64,000 bases of DNA, taken from the NCBI GenBank assembly GCA_965221445.1, contig CBDCSF010000013.1:1054001-1118000 (forward strand), written 5' to 3'. The notes beneath the pieces are model-generated. The model made no database searches. It was not told where the DNA came from and was given only the letters and a program-made list of their open reading frames with translations. The translations under genes and the position numbers were made by a program. This DNA comes from MPNP01 sp965221445. GTDB lineage: Bacteria; Pseudomonadota; Alphaproteobacteria; Rhodobacterales; Rhodobacteraceae. How positions within the stretch are numbered: position 1 is the stretch's first letter; each line of letters begins with the position of its first letter. Positions 38,276-46,803 of this stretch are shown here, piece by piece.

Positions 38276-41183
38276 AATCCTTTCCCCAACCAATCTGGGT
38301 TCAATGTTTCTTGAACACGGGGACGCGGTTCCAGCCGTTGCAAGTCAACCGGTAAGTCTGTCGGTGCCTGGTTATACATGGTACGTTGAAGAAGGAGCAA
38401 TCGATGTTTTTTCGGCCGAGTATGAATCAGGTCAGAGGGCTTCAGCCTACAAGCATTTCATCAGACTTGAAGCCGGACAGTTGGCATTCAACGTCGAAGA
38501 ATCCAACCACTCAATAAGACTTGTTGCCAAGGGATTGCAAGGCACCAGGTTACGCCGGGTGACACATGAAGGACTGTTAGAGGCAATGGAGGGCGGTAAC
38601 GATGCTACAGCGACGAGGACGGAATTCGACAGGCATGTCGATTTCTGGATCGAGTTCATGTCCCTGGCCGTATCCCGGGACATGGAAGGAATTCCTGCAA
38701 CGGAACTTCGTCTTCGTCCTGGCCCCATGACTGGAAAAGGTATCGCCTCACCCGATCACGGTATTGTCTGGTTGACTGCAACTGGTATCGAGGCAACCTT
38801 TCTTGATCTTGTGGATACCGGACCTCACGAGTTGGTACCTGTTTCCCAGGATGTATGGATCCGCTTGCACGGGGAGGAAAGACTCGACTGCAGAACCACC
38901 TCCGAAATTGCCATGAGACAAATTTTAGACAAGGCCTTGCCGGGATTTCATGAGATATTGTTCGATGCAGAACGTCTCAGTCAAAAACTGCTGCTTGCTG
39001 ACGAGGTGAATCTTCGGGTTGCTCGGGTCACAAGGCGTCAAGACGACAAGATACGGGCGAGGTCTAACCTGAAAGCACTTTACAATCCTACACTTCGGTC
39101 GGTGAAGGATAAATCCGCCATGGAATGTGCCTTGCGCATGATCGGCAGGCACGAGGGATTCGAGATTCAGGTTCCTGCCAAGCGAAGCAGAGAGGAACTC
39201 TCGCTGAATGATTTCTGTGACGCATCGGCATTGAGGAAGCGCAAGGTGCGGCTGTCAGCTTCGGAACGCTGGTGGCTTGATGACAGCGGGGCAATGCTGG
39301 CAATTCGACATGAGGATCGACAACCTTTGGCACTTTTACCTGGGTTGACCGGAAACTACAGGGTCGTGAACCCCTCGACAGGTGAGTCGGTCTTGGTGGA
39401 TGGCAAAACCGACAACCCATTCCAGGAGGTCTATTACCTTTATCCATCATTGCCCGGCAACAGTGTGGATGGAAAGGCCGGCTTGAAGGAATTGTTCCTG
39501 GCAGGAAATCGTGGTGTGACAAGGGACTTGGCAATACTTGGCTTGGCAGGCATTGCTGCAGGTACACTTGCATTGACACCTGCATTTGCGATCAGCTGGC
39601 TGGTCGGTGCGCCGACACCGGACGGCCATGAGGTCCTGGCCCTGCAAATGGCGTCAATCCTCGTCGGAGTCGGTGCGCTTATGGCCATATTGCACATTCT
39701 CCGGGGAACTGCACTCATGCGGGTTGAAGGCCGAGTGGCCGCCCGACTAGGTGCCTTGATATGGGATCGTCTACTGCGCTTGAATCCCGGCTTTTTCCGT
39801 GATTACACCGCCGGTGAACTGACAACAAGATCAATGGTGTTCCAAGATGTCAGAGACCAGGTTGCCGGTGTAACGGCCGATGGAGTCTTGTCCACGTTTT
39901 TCCTGCTGCCGGCACTCGGTCTTCTGTTTTTCTACGATGCCTATCTTGGCTGGATAGCCTTACTGCTCACGGCACTGATGATCGGGGTAACGGCTGCATT
40001 CTGCATTTTTATGGTCGAGCCACAGAAAAAGTACCTTGAAACCATGCGAAGACTCATGGGAGATACCCAGCAATTTCTCAAAGGCATTTCCAAGTTGCGC
40101 GTCACAGCTGCCGAGGATTTGGCCTTTGCCGCCTGGGCACGGCGGTATCATGGTCACAAGAAAGCGGAAATCCGGCTCTCGATACTCGACGAACACCTTT
40201 TCGCATTCGGTGCTGCGGTACCCGCATTTTCAGCGGCGGTCCTGTTCTTGACAATAGCCGTTCAGGGTGAGGGAGAAGGAGTTGTTACGGCCGATTTCCT
40301 TGCCGTATTCACGGCAGTCATGGTGATGTGCACGACGATCATCATGCTAGGAAATGCTGCACGGGCAGTTGCATTTATCAAACCAGCCTGTGAGCAGGTC
40401 GCCCCCATTCTGGCAAGCCCCACCTCAACAAGAAAGTCAGATCAGGACCGAACCCTGCTTGTCGGCAGAATTCTGCTCGACAGGGTAAGCCATGCCTATG
40501 CCGTGGGTGGACGAAAGGTGCTTGAGGATGTATCGATTAGCGCAAGGCCAGGCGAGTTTGTTGCAATTGTTGGTGAATCCGGCGCTGGCAAAACGACCCT
40601 TCTCCGGCTTCTGCTTGGGCTTGAGAAGCCTCTATTCGGGGGCGTCTATTATGACGGACGGGATCTCGCCCAGTTGGATTTCGGATTTACAAGAAGGCAG
40701 ATGGGAGTTGTCATGCAAGACAGTACCCTGCGGCCGGGAAGCTTGCTCGACAACATTATTGGTGTAGACAGCGTACTCACCGAGGACGATGCTTGGCGCT
40801 CATTGGAACTGGTTGGTGTTGCCAAGGACATTCGTGCGATGCCAATGGGGTTGTATACTTCGGTGAGCGAGAACTCGGCAAACTTTTCCGGAGGTCAAAG
40901 CCAGCGGATAAGGATGGCTGCAGCTTTGGTATACAAGCCCAGGATCATATTTCTTGATGAGCCAACCAGCTGGCTGGACACAAGGAGCCAAGCCTTGGCA
41001 ATGAAGGGAATCGAGGAGTCTACAAGCACCCGGGTTGTTATTGCTCACCGCCTGTCCACGATCCAGAAAGCGGACCGGATCCATGTGTTGGATCAAGGGA
41101 GGCTGGTGCAGAGCGGAAATTATGATGAGCTGCTTGCGACAGAAGGTAAGTTTCGTGATCTTGCCAAGCGTCAGAAATTGTGA
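38265..41183 (+). CDS. NHLM-type bacteriocin exporter: accessory permease/ATPase
   Basis: About 972 residues from the ATG at 38265, which has CCGGAGG seven bases or so upstream and overlaps the preceding gene by 11 bases. The N-terminal 400 residues are a non-membrane region found in the second ABC protein of NHLM clusters (it contains cupin/cyclic-nucleotide-like segments, for example VSLSVPGYTWYVEEGAIDVF). Then come six membrane helices (about 420-700) and an ATPase domain: Walker A GESGAGKTTL, signature FSGGQSQRIRMAAAL, Walker B IIFLDEPTSWLD, and VIAHRLSTI. It is thought to work with the peptidase-containing exporter. All ATPase motifs are intact, so this half of the exporter appears functional. 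Confidence 0.9.
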   Translation: MVNEILSPTNLGSMFLEHGDAVPAVASQPVSLSVPGYTWYVEEGAIDVFSAEYESGQRASAYKHFIRLEAGQLAFNVEESNHSIRLVAKGLQGTRLRRVTHEGLLEAMEGGNDATATRTEFDRHVDFWIEFMSLAVSRDMEGIPATELRLRPGPMTGKGIASPDHGIVWLTATGIEATFLDLVDTGPHELVPVSQDVWIRLHGEERLDCRTTSEIAMRQILDKALPGFHEILFDAERLSQKLLLADEVNLRVARVTRRQDDKIRARSNLKALYNPTLRSVKDKSAMECALRMIGRHEGFEIQVPAKRSREELSLNDFCDASALRKRKVRLSASERWWLDDSGAMLAIRHEDRQPLALLPGLTGNYRVVNPSTGESVLVDGKTDNPFQEVYYLYPSLPGNSVDGKAGLKELFLAGNRGVTRDLAILGLAGIAAGTLALTPAFAISWLVGAPTPDGHEVLALQMASILVGVGALMAILHILRGTALMRVEGRVAARLGALIWDRLLRLNPGFFRDYTAGELTTRSMVFQDVRDQVAGVTADGVLSTFFLLPALGLLFFYDAYLGWIALLLTALMIGVTAAFCIFMVEPQKKYLETMRRLMGDTQQFLKGISKLRVTAAEDLAFAAWARRYHGHKKAEIRLSILDEHLFAFGAAVPAFSAAVLFLTIAVQGEGEGVVTADFLAVFTAVMVMCTTIIMLGNAARAVAFIKPACEQVAPILASPTSTRKSDQDRTLLVGRILLDRVSHAYAVGGRKVLEDVSISARPGEFVAIVGESGAGKTTLLRLLLGLEKPLFGGVYYDGRDLAQLDFGFTRRQMGVVMQDSTLRPGSLLDNIIGVDSVLTEDDAWRSLELVGVAKDIRAMPMGLYTSVSENSANFSGGQSQRIRMAAALVYKPRIIFLDEPTSWLDTRSQALAMKGIEESTSTRVVIAHRLSTIQKADRIHVLDQGRLVQSGNYDELLATEGKFRDLAKRQKL

Positions 41184-41196
41184 TGGGTTCAGTTTG

Positions 41197-42117
41197 ATGA
41201 GGAATATCCCACTCTTTCCCGACCTTCCGTATGTGGTTTCGGAAAGTCTCTTCGTGAAACCGCTATACCGGGGATTCCGGCTGCCATCCCGTGAGGAGGG
41301 TGGCGATGCTTCGGAAATGATGTTCATCAAGCCGATCCGGGTTCACGATGCTCGTGCCCTCGTACAACCGCCCACCATCAAGCGCATGGGGTTCGAGCTT
41401 GTGTATGCACCACTTGACATCGATTACACCGATCACGAAAGCGTTGTCTCCCTCTTCTACGACCATTGTGCGGAACTAGTCATGGAGGCCACAGGTTGTC
41501 TTTCAGCACGAACCATGCAACACGAGTTTCGTGTCGGTGAGCCAGTTTTTTCTGGCGGTGCCGGGATCTATGCCGAATTGGTACATGCAGATCTGAGCCC
41601 TTATTTCGAGGATGTACTTGACATACCGGATGGATGTCACTTTGGCGTTTACAACGTCTGGCGGAGCACCGACCCCTTGCAACCGATCAAATCAAAGCCC
41701 CTCGCCTTGTGCGATTCTTCGACAATATCTGCCAACGACATGATATGTTATGATGGATGGCGTATGACTGAGCCAAGAACCCGTCTGGTAAATTACTTGC
41801 TTGTTCATGACTCGGCTCAGTGCTGGTATTACTTTCCGGAAATGGAACCAAGTGACGCTCTGATCTTCAACCAATACGATTCCCGCATAGAGGATCCGGC
41901 AAGCAGGGTAACCTTTCACACGGCTTTCGATGATCCGACGAACCGGGATGATGCACCTAGGCGACGTTCCGTCGAGGCCCGTGTTGTTGCAATCTTTGCT
42001 GAAGATGACCCTGCAGGACGCAAGTCCAGATACCAGGCCGAGATTCCAACAATGTACCCGGATGGCAGGCTATCAACCTGGCGCTACGAGAAGATGATTG
42101 ACTGGGGCATCAACTAG
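41197..42117 (+). CDS. CmcJ/NvfI-like oxygenase, candidate RiPP tailoring enzyme
   Basis: A 306-residue protein; I chose the ATG at 41197, 13 bases after the ABC gene, because family similarity starts there. The central and C-terminal pattern fits the CmcJ/NvfI family of non-heme iron oxygenases (cephamycin 7-alpha-methoxylase P8 chain, fungal meroterpenoid oxygenases): HFGVYNVWRSTDPLQPIKSKPLALCDSST split over the conserved NVWR and LALCD blocks, LVHDSAQCWYYFPEMEPSDALIF, and FHTAFDDPTNRDDAPRRRSVEARVV. The conserved His residues and the Arg of HTAFDDP...R..S are present. No signal peptide. Encoded with the exporter of a RiPP cluster, it may hydroxylate or desaturate the precursor core. Confidence 0.8.
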   Translation: MRNIPLFPDLPYVVSESLFVKPLYRGFRLPSREEGGDASEMMFIKPIRVHDARALVQPPTIKRMGFELVYAPLDIDYTDHESVVSLFYDHCAELVMEATGCLSARTMQHEFRVGEPVFSGGAGIYAELVHADLSPYFEDVLDIPDGCHFGVYNVWRSTDPLQPIKSKPLALCDSSTISANDMICYDGWRMTEPRTRLVNYLLVHDSAQCWYYFPEMEPSDALIFNQYDSRIEDPASRVTFHTAFDDPTNRDDAPRRRSVEARVVAIFAEDDPAGRKSRYQAEIPTMYPDGRLSTWRYEKMIDWGIN

Positions 42118-43268
42118 CCCAAGTTTAACGTGAGCCGTGGAAAGGTGCATTTTCCTAGCGGGTGCGAACCCCGCTCAACAACTGTCGTTCCAGTTGGTAG
42201 CAGCCAGAGCGGTTTACGGAGGTAACAATGTAGACTGAAGCACTCTGAATAATAGGGTCGCCTTGGGCGACTTAGCGACCACACAGGCCATAACGCGAAG
42301 TGAACGCTGAGCAGGCCTCGAAAAGGGTAATGTGAATGACGACCTGCCGTTAATATGGGGAAGTCTGACATCGAACGGGAAGAGAACGACATAGGCACCG
42401 TTCGGATTCACCGGGGTATTGGCGATGGCATGTATGGAAGATGGAAGATGTGGCAACACGGGAAGCCCTGTCAATGGTGAGCATACACCAAACTGGAACC
42501 CCGCGAGGGGTAGTCCGGGTTGGCAGGGTGGCGGACAGGCTTGTAGTACTGTGAACGCCGGGTAATGCCGGTTGAGGGAAGGAGCCTGACTCTGGAAACA
42601 GTATGGAAAGGAGGCAAGGCATGGCTACTGGTTCAAACCTAACAGGGCTACAAAGAGTTCAGAAACTCCAGAACATACTACATGTGAAAGCGAAGAAAGA
42701 ACCCGATTGCCGGTTTCATGCTCTTGTTGACAAGGTATGGCGAATGGACTTTTTGACTGTGGCCTATATGCAGGTACGCCGTAATGGTGGAGTATGTGGG
42801 GGTGATGGTGAGACATTTGTGGATATTGAGTCCTATGGGCTGGAGACATGGCTTGGGGAACTGTCGCGGGACTTGAAGGAGGATACTTATGTACCGAAAC
42901 CGGTACGTCAGGTTATGATTCCGAAGAAGCAACCGGGAAAATTCCGACCGCTGGGTATACCCTGCATACGGGACAGAGTAGCACAGACATCGGCCCTCCT
43001 TGTCTTGGAGCCGATAGTTGAGGCTGACCTGCAACCGGAGCAATATGCCTATCGGCCGGGGAGAGGTGCCAATGACGCGGTCAAACGAGTACATGGACTT
43101 CTTAACACTGGACATAAGGAGGTTGTAGACGGTGATTTGTCCAACTATTTCGGAGAGATACCACATGCTGAACTGATGACGAGCATAGCCCGTCGTGTGA
43201 GCGATGGGAGACTGCTCAAACTCATCAAGGCATGGTTGGAGATGCCGGTAGAGGAGGACGATGGTCAT
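42118..43268 (+). mobile_element. Group II intron, 5' part
   Basis: The roughly 480 bases between the oxygenase stop and the reverse-transcriptase frame contain no coding frame on the plus strand but many short complementary blocks of the kind seen in group II intron domains I-III (for example GTGCGAACCCCGC and CAGAGCGGTTTACGGAGG, and several GNRA-type loops). The intron-encoded protein follows. The exact 5' splice boundary cannot be fixed from one sequence. The 3' part (domains IV end to VI) is missing, because the element is broken at 46803 by an unrelated fragment; the RIT element splits what remains. Confidence 0.65.
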
Positions 43269-43273
43269 GGTGG
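42621..43273 (+). pseudogene. Group II intron reverse transcriptase/maturase, N-terminal fragment
   Basis: About 218 codons (ATG at 42621 or, six codons earlier, 42603). The fragment shows RT domains 0-4: VWRMDFLTVAYMQVRRNGG, the LSRDLKEDTYVPKPVRQVMIPKK region, FRPLGIPCIRDRVAQTSALLVLEPI, the YRPGRGANDAV block and the first catalytic Asp in VVDGDLSNYF. The YADD active site and maturase/HNH domains are absent. It is interrupted after GGTGG at 43273 by the RIT element and resumes at 46739 for about 21 codons before a second break, so it is inactive. Confidence 0.85.
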
Positions 43274-43359
43274 ATATGTTGACAAATTTTTTATGTTGAC
43301 AAATGACTCGATATCCCCTTCAAAAGGGAGTTTGAGTTTAAATTTGTCAACATAAAACT
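43269..43359 (+). repeat. Left terminal inverted repeat of the RIT element
   Basis: 91 bases matching the reverse complement of 46626-46716. Inside it the 12-mer ATGTTGACAAAT occurs twice in direct orientation (around 43277 and 43293), and its reverse complement ATTTGTCAACAT occurs once (around 43342). These are probable recombinase-binding half-sites. A GATATCCCC...GGG imperfect palindrome lies between them. Confidence 0.9.
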
Positions 43360-43436
43360 GACAGAATATTTCCCATATTTGACTGTTAACACTCATATTA
43401 CCCTCTCTTTTAAACTTAAAATGAGAGGTTGTAGTT

Positions 43437-44666
43437 ATGAGTACAAACAACATTATACCGGTACCAGACAGTTTTTGGTTGGAGGAGTACATTGGTGACT
43501 TCCTGGACTCCCTTACCAAAAAGGGATACGCCAAAGATACCATGTTAACCTATGAACAAACTGCCGCCCATCTTTGTCGTCAAGCAGAGGCCCTTGCACT
43601 AGATCCCGATAATCTGGATGCCGAACTCCTTGAAAAACTCGCCACTAGTGATCCTACGATAAGTGCCGGTTACATGGACAGGGTTTCCTTGACTGCCCGT
43701 CGTATCACCGATGATCTGATCGACAAGGGGGTCATCTCGAAGCCGCCGGAGGATTTATCGGTTGGTAGGCCTCGGGACCACTTGATACTGGAGTTTGATA
43801 ACTGGTTGAAGTCTAACCGGGGCTTGTATGATGCAGGGATTGTCAGGCACCACAGGGTATTCAGACTATTCCTGGACCATTTTGACAAGATATCTGACGA
43901 CGGAAGGGAACTGGCATCACTCACTCCCGGCATGATCCATGACTTCCTTGATGAACACGCTGGCAGGAATGGCTGGGGAATCAGATATGTTCGTAACATC
44001 CTGCGGTTCCTGTTCTGGAGTGGCAGGACATCAAGGGATCTCAGCTTGGCCATTCCGCCAGTTGCCGGCAGGCGTCCTAAAAACATAACCCGTCATGTTG
44101 ATACTGATACAGTGGAAAAACTGTTGGCTGCCATTCGGGGCGACACCCCCATTGCCTTGCGTGATTATGCGGCTCTGTTGCTGATGGCCCGTCTGGGGTT
44201 GCGGGCCGAAGAAGTTGTTGCCATGCGACTTGATGATATCGACTGGTTGATAGGCAGGATACTGATTCGTGGCAAGAGGGGTGATCAAAGCCACATGCCT
44301 CTTCCGGTAGATGTTGGTGATGCTTTGGTGAACTGGCTTCGTCATGGTCGGCGGGGATCATCACGACATGTCTTTGTAACCGTTTTGGCTCCATTCAATC
44401 CCTTGACGACGTCGCGATCGTTCCGTACGGCAATTCGTAGGGCTTACAACCGTTCTGATGTGACACCCCCAGGTGGCGAGTTTCGAACCCATTCCTTGCG
44501 TCATGGGCTGGCAATGACCCTTTTAAAGAAGGGCAATTCGCTTGCTGAAATCAGTGATGTCCTTCGCCATCGAAGCATGCAGACGACGACTGTTTATGCC
44601 CGATACGACATCACGGCCCTTCGTCCGCTTGCGTGTACCTGGCCACTTGAGGGAGGTGTTCAATGA
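43437..44666 (+). CDS. RIT tyrosine recombinase A
   Basis: A 409-residue tyrosine recombinase, first of the trio. It has an N-terminal SAM-like DNA-binding region and a second core-binding region (about 100-200), and the catalytic domain has Arg in LLMARLGLRAEEVVAMRL, Lys in ILIRGKRGD, His-x-x-Arg in THSLRHGLA, His in LRHRSMQTT and the nucleophile Tyr in TTVYARYD. The catalytic set is complete. It starts 77 bases inside the left inverted repeat end and overlaps the second recombinase by four bases, so expression is translationally coupled. The three proteins are thought to act together in moving the element. Confidence 0.92.
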   Translation: MSTNNIIPVPDSFWLEEYIGDFLDSLTKKGYAKDTMLTYEQTAAHLCRQAEALALDPDNLDAELLEKLATSDPTISAGYMDRVSLTARRITDDLIDKGVISKPPEDLSVGRPRDHLILEFDNWLKSNRGLYDAGIVRHHRVFRLFLDHFDKISDDGRELASLTPGMIHDFLDEHAGRNGWGIRYVRNILRFLFWSGRTSRDLSLAIPPVAGRRPKNITRHVDTDTVEKLLAAIRGDTPIALRDYAALLLMARLGLRAEEVVAMRLDDIDWLIGRILIRGKRGDQSHMPLPVDVGDALVNWLRHGRRGSSRHVFVTVLAPFNPLTTSRSFRTAIRRAYNRSDVTPPGGEFRTHSLRHGLAMTLLKKGNSLAEISDVLRHRSMQTTTVYARYDITALRPLACTWPLEGGVQ

Positions 44667-45619
44667 CAACCATGAACGGACATCTTGACAGGTATCTGGC
44701 TCAGAGAGAAGCTTTTGGAACTGGCCTTTCTTATGATTCAATCAGACACCTGCGACCCTTTGCGACTTATGCAACTTCCGAGGGTCAAAGCCATATAACA
44801 ACCGAATTGTTCCTGCGTTGGAAAGAAGAATCTGGTTTCGAGGGTCACCAAGCCTGGTCGAAAAGACTTTCCCATGTCCGGGTTTTTGCCCGATGGTTGC
44901 AAAGTCTGGAACCGATGTGTGAGATTCCCCCACGCGGGTTGATATCAGTACGTATCAGGCGACCGGCACCTTATATCTATTCCGATGAGGAGATCATCAA
45001 AATAGTCAGGGAAGCCTCCAAAGTGCCGTCAGCAAACGGTTTGCGTGGTATCACCTGTTCCACCCTGTTTGGTCTTTTGGCGGTAACCGGACTCCGTCAT
45101 GGGGAAGCACTTGGTCTAGATGACGGTGATGTGACTACTGACGAGTGCGTGATTCATGTCAGACATAGCAAAAATGGGTGTGAACGTGTGATACCGATTA
45201 CACCCTGCACAGCTGAACGTCTGGTTGGATACCAACTCCTGCGGAACAGGGTTCTGGGCGTTTCTTCTGAACGGGCCCTGTTTCGTTCATGGATAAGTGG
45301 CCGGAGACTGAATGGCTCCGCCAGCCGAAGATGTTTTGCCCGTGTTGGCCAGGCAATTGGTTTGCGCGATAAGCCAACAAATGGAGGGTGTGGGACTGGT
45401 CCCCGTGTGCATGATCTCCGCCATACTTTTGCCACTCGTACCATTATTGGATGGCTGCGTACCGGTCGCAATCCTGACCATGAGATCCATAAACTCACCA
45501 CCTTCCTTGGGCACAAAAAACCGAAATATACCTATTGGTATCTTGAGGCCGTTCCCGAAATCATGACCCTGACCATGAGGCAGGGTGAGAAAGTTATTGG
45601 CTATGGGAGGGGATCATGA
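44663..45619 (+). CDS. RIT tyrosine recombinase B
   Basis: A 318-residue tyrosine recombinase, the shortest of the trio. N-terminal core-binding domain (about 5-95), then the catalytic domain with Arg in AVTGLRHGEALGLD, basic residues in RHSKNGCERVIPI, His-x-x-Arg in VHDLRHTFATRT, a later His in TFLGHKKPKYT, and Tyr in TYWYLEAVPE. The stretch between the second and third motifs carries a family-specific insert (IIGWLRTGRNPDHEIHKL). Four-base ATGA overlaps with the genes on either side keep the three recombinases in one coupled unit. Confidence 0.92.
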   Translation: MTTMNGHLDRYLAQREAFGTGLSYDSIRHLRPFATYATSEGQSHITTELFLRWKEESGFEGHQAWSKRLSHVRVFARWLQSLEPMCEIPPRGLISVRIRRPAPYIYSDEEIIKIVREASKVPSANGLRGITCSTLFGLLAVTGLRHGEALGLDDGDVTTDECVIHVRHSKNGCERVIPITPCTAERLVGYQLLRNRVLGVSSERALFRSWISGRRLNGSASRRCFARVGQAIGLRDKPTNGGCGTGPRVHDLRHTFATRTIIGWLRTGRNPDHEIHKLTTFLGHKKPKYTYWYLEAVPEIMTLTMRQGEKVIGYGRGS

Positions 45620-46623
45620 CGACATCTGTCACCCAATCTTTTCCCTATCTCCTGGATGCGTTCTTCACTCGGTTGAGAGCGGAAATGAATGCCAGTCCCC
45701 ATACCATAGACAGTTATCGCTATGCCATGCGATTGCTCTTGGAATATACAACAGATAAATTGGACAAGGTGTTCACAGATATCAAGGTTGAGGATCTTGA
45801 TGCCGATCTGGTTGCGGCGTTTCTTCTTCATCTGGAAGAGGAGCGGAACAACAGCATCCAGACCCGCAACATCCGACTTGCAGCAATCAAGGGAGTGTTT
45901 GACTACATTGGCAGGCGGGAACCGGAGTTGATGGTGACGTGTCAGAGAGTATTGGCCATTCCTGCCAAGCGTACAAGGAAACGGATGGTGGACTATCTTG
46001 AGCCTTCAGAAACGGCGGCTCTGTTGGCGGCCCCTGATCTGTCCACATGGATTGGCCGTCGTGACCGGTGTCTTTTAGTGGTCGCTTTACAGACAGGTCT
46101 CAGGGTCTCGGAATTGGTTGGTCTTGATTTGGGAGATGTTTCCCTGGTCAAGCCAAGGGATGCCAGTCTTGATGCCCGGGGTAAGGGAAGAAAGGAAAGA
46201 ACAGTTCCCCTCAGAGAGGACTCGGTGAAGGTCTTGACTGCCTGGTTGCAGGAACGAGGCAAGGCGAGGGATGAAGCGTTGTTTGTCACCAACCGGTGGA
46301 GCCGGTTCAGCCGGGATGGTATTGGACGTATCGTGCGGAAATACGTTGCCATTGCTGCCCTCTCCTGTCCTTCCCTTAGGGAAAAGCGGGTCAGTCCCCA
46401 TACCCTTCGCCATACTGCTGCCATGGATTTGTTGCGCAGTGGGGTCAGTTGTACGGTGATTGCCCTCTGGCTTGGCCATGAATCGATAGAGACCACCCAG
46501 ATCTATCTGCATGCCGACATGGAGATCAAGAAAAAGGCTATGGAACAGACCAGACCTGAAGATATTCCAGGAGGTGTCTATCAACCTGGTGATGATATTT
46601 TGGCGTTTGTGATGTCCTTGTAA
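45616..46623 (+). CDS. RIT tyrosine recombinase C
   Basis: A 335-residue XerC/D-like recombinase. Core-binding domain with FFTRLRAEMNASPHTIDSYR; catalytic residues Arg in ALQTGLRVSELVGLDL, Lys in GKGRKERTVPL, His-x-x-Arg in PHTLRHTAAMD, His in LWLGHESIETT, and Tyr in QIYLHADME. It ends two bases before the right inverted repeat. All catalytic positions are intact. Confidence 0.92.
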   Translation: MTTSVTQSFPYLLDAFFTRLRAEMNASPHTIDSYRYAMRLLLEYTTDKLDKVFTDIKVEDLDADLVAAFLLHLEEERNNSIQTRNIRLAAIKGVFDYIGRREPELMVTCQRVLAIPAKRTRKRMVDYLEPSETAALLAAPDLSTWIGRRDRCLLVVALQTGLRVSELVGLDLGDVSLVKPRDASLDARGKGRKERTVPLREDSVKVLTAWLQERGKARDEALFVTNRWSRFSRDGIGRIVRKYVAIAALSCPSLREKRVSPHTLRHTAAMDLLRSGVSCTVIALWLGHESIETTQIYLHADMEIKKKAMEQTRPEDIPGGVYQPGDDILAFVMSL

Positions 46624-46625
46624 CA

Positions 46626-46716
46626 AGTTTTATGTTGACAAATTTAAACTCAAACTCCCTTTTGAAGGGGATATCGAGTCATTTGTCAACATAAAAAATT
46701 TGTCAACATATCCACC
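46626..46716 (-). repeat. Right terminal inverted repeat of the RIT element
   Basis: Reverse complement of 43269-43359 over 91 bases. Unlike the left end, its outer end continues directly into a palindrome that places an inverted copy of the 5-bp target (CCACC, 46712-46716) inside the repeat and a direct copy (GGTGG, 46739-46743) 22 bases further out. Confidence 0.9.
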
Positions 46717-46743
46717 TAAATGTTGATATCAACATTTAGGTGG
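46712..46743. repeat. Perfect 32-bp palindrome at the right RIT junction
   Basis: From CCACC through TGTTGATATCAACA to GGTGG the sequence is fully self-complementary, centred between 46727 and 46728. Its core TGTTGA...TCAACA resembles the TGTTGACA blocks of the terminal repeats, so it may be a paired recombinase site. The left junction lacks an equivalent. Confidence 0.8.
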
Positions 46744-46803
46744 CAAACGCCTGACTAACCGAGCCCGCAAGGAACGGAAAGGAACCCCACAGGGTGCACC
46801 GAT
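46739..46803 (+). pseudogene. Group II intron reverse transcriptase, continuation fragment
   Basis: About 21 codons in frame with the 5' fragment once the RIT element is removed: GGKRLTNRARKERKGTPQGAPI, written here as the conserved block before RT domain 4 (the TPQGAP motif). The sequence is then replaced at 46804 by an IS1380-derived fragment, before the YADD active site. Confidence 0.8.

Larger units (their letters stand above)
43269..46716 (+). mobile_element. RIT element (recombinase-in-trio)
   Basis: A 3.4-kb element made of three tyrosine recombinase genes in one direction, overlapping by 4 bases each, bracketed by near-perfect 91-bp inverted repeats (43269-43359 and 46626-46716). This is the defining organisation of RIT elements. 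Removing it and joining GGTGG at 43269-43273 to GGTGG at 46739-46743 restores an uninterrupted group II intron reverse-transcriptase frame (GHGG-KRLTNRARKERKG), which proves insertion and gives an apparent 5-bp target duplication. The three genes are intact, so the element may be recent or still mobile. Confidence 0.88.

Noticed and set aside
37733..38293. Long minus-strand frame opposite the exporter ATPase domain
   Set aside because: It mirrors conserved ABC motifs on the plus strand and has no family features of its own; it is a shadow.
39088..39585. Minus-strand frame inside the second ABC gene
   Set aside because: Pro/His/Arg-rich composition and no motifs; the plus-strand gene is clearly real.
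42118..42602. Protein-coding content upstream of the reverse transcriptase
   Set aside because: Short frames exist on the minus strand, but the sequence has the repeated pairing blocks of intron RNA domains and no protein features.
43437..46623. Integron or phage integrase explanation for the tandem recombinases
   Set aside because: Three overlapping recombinase genes of different length with long terminal inverted repeats fit a RIT element; there is no attC array, phage gene or tRNA target.
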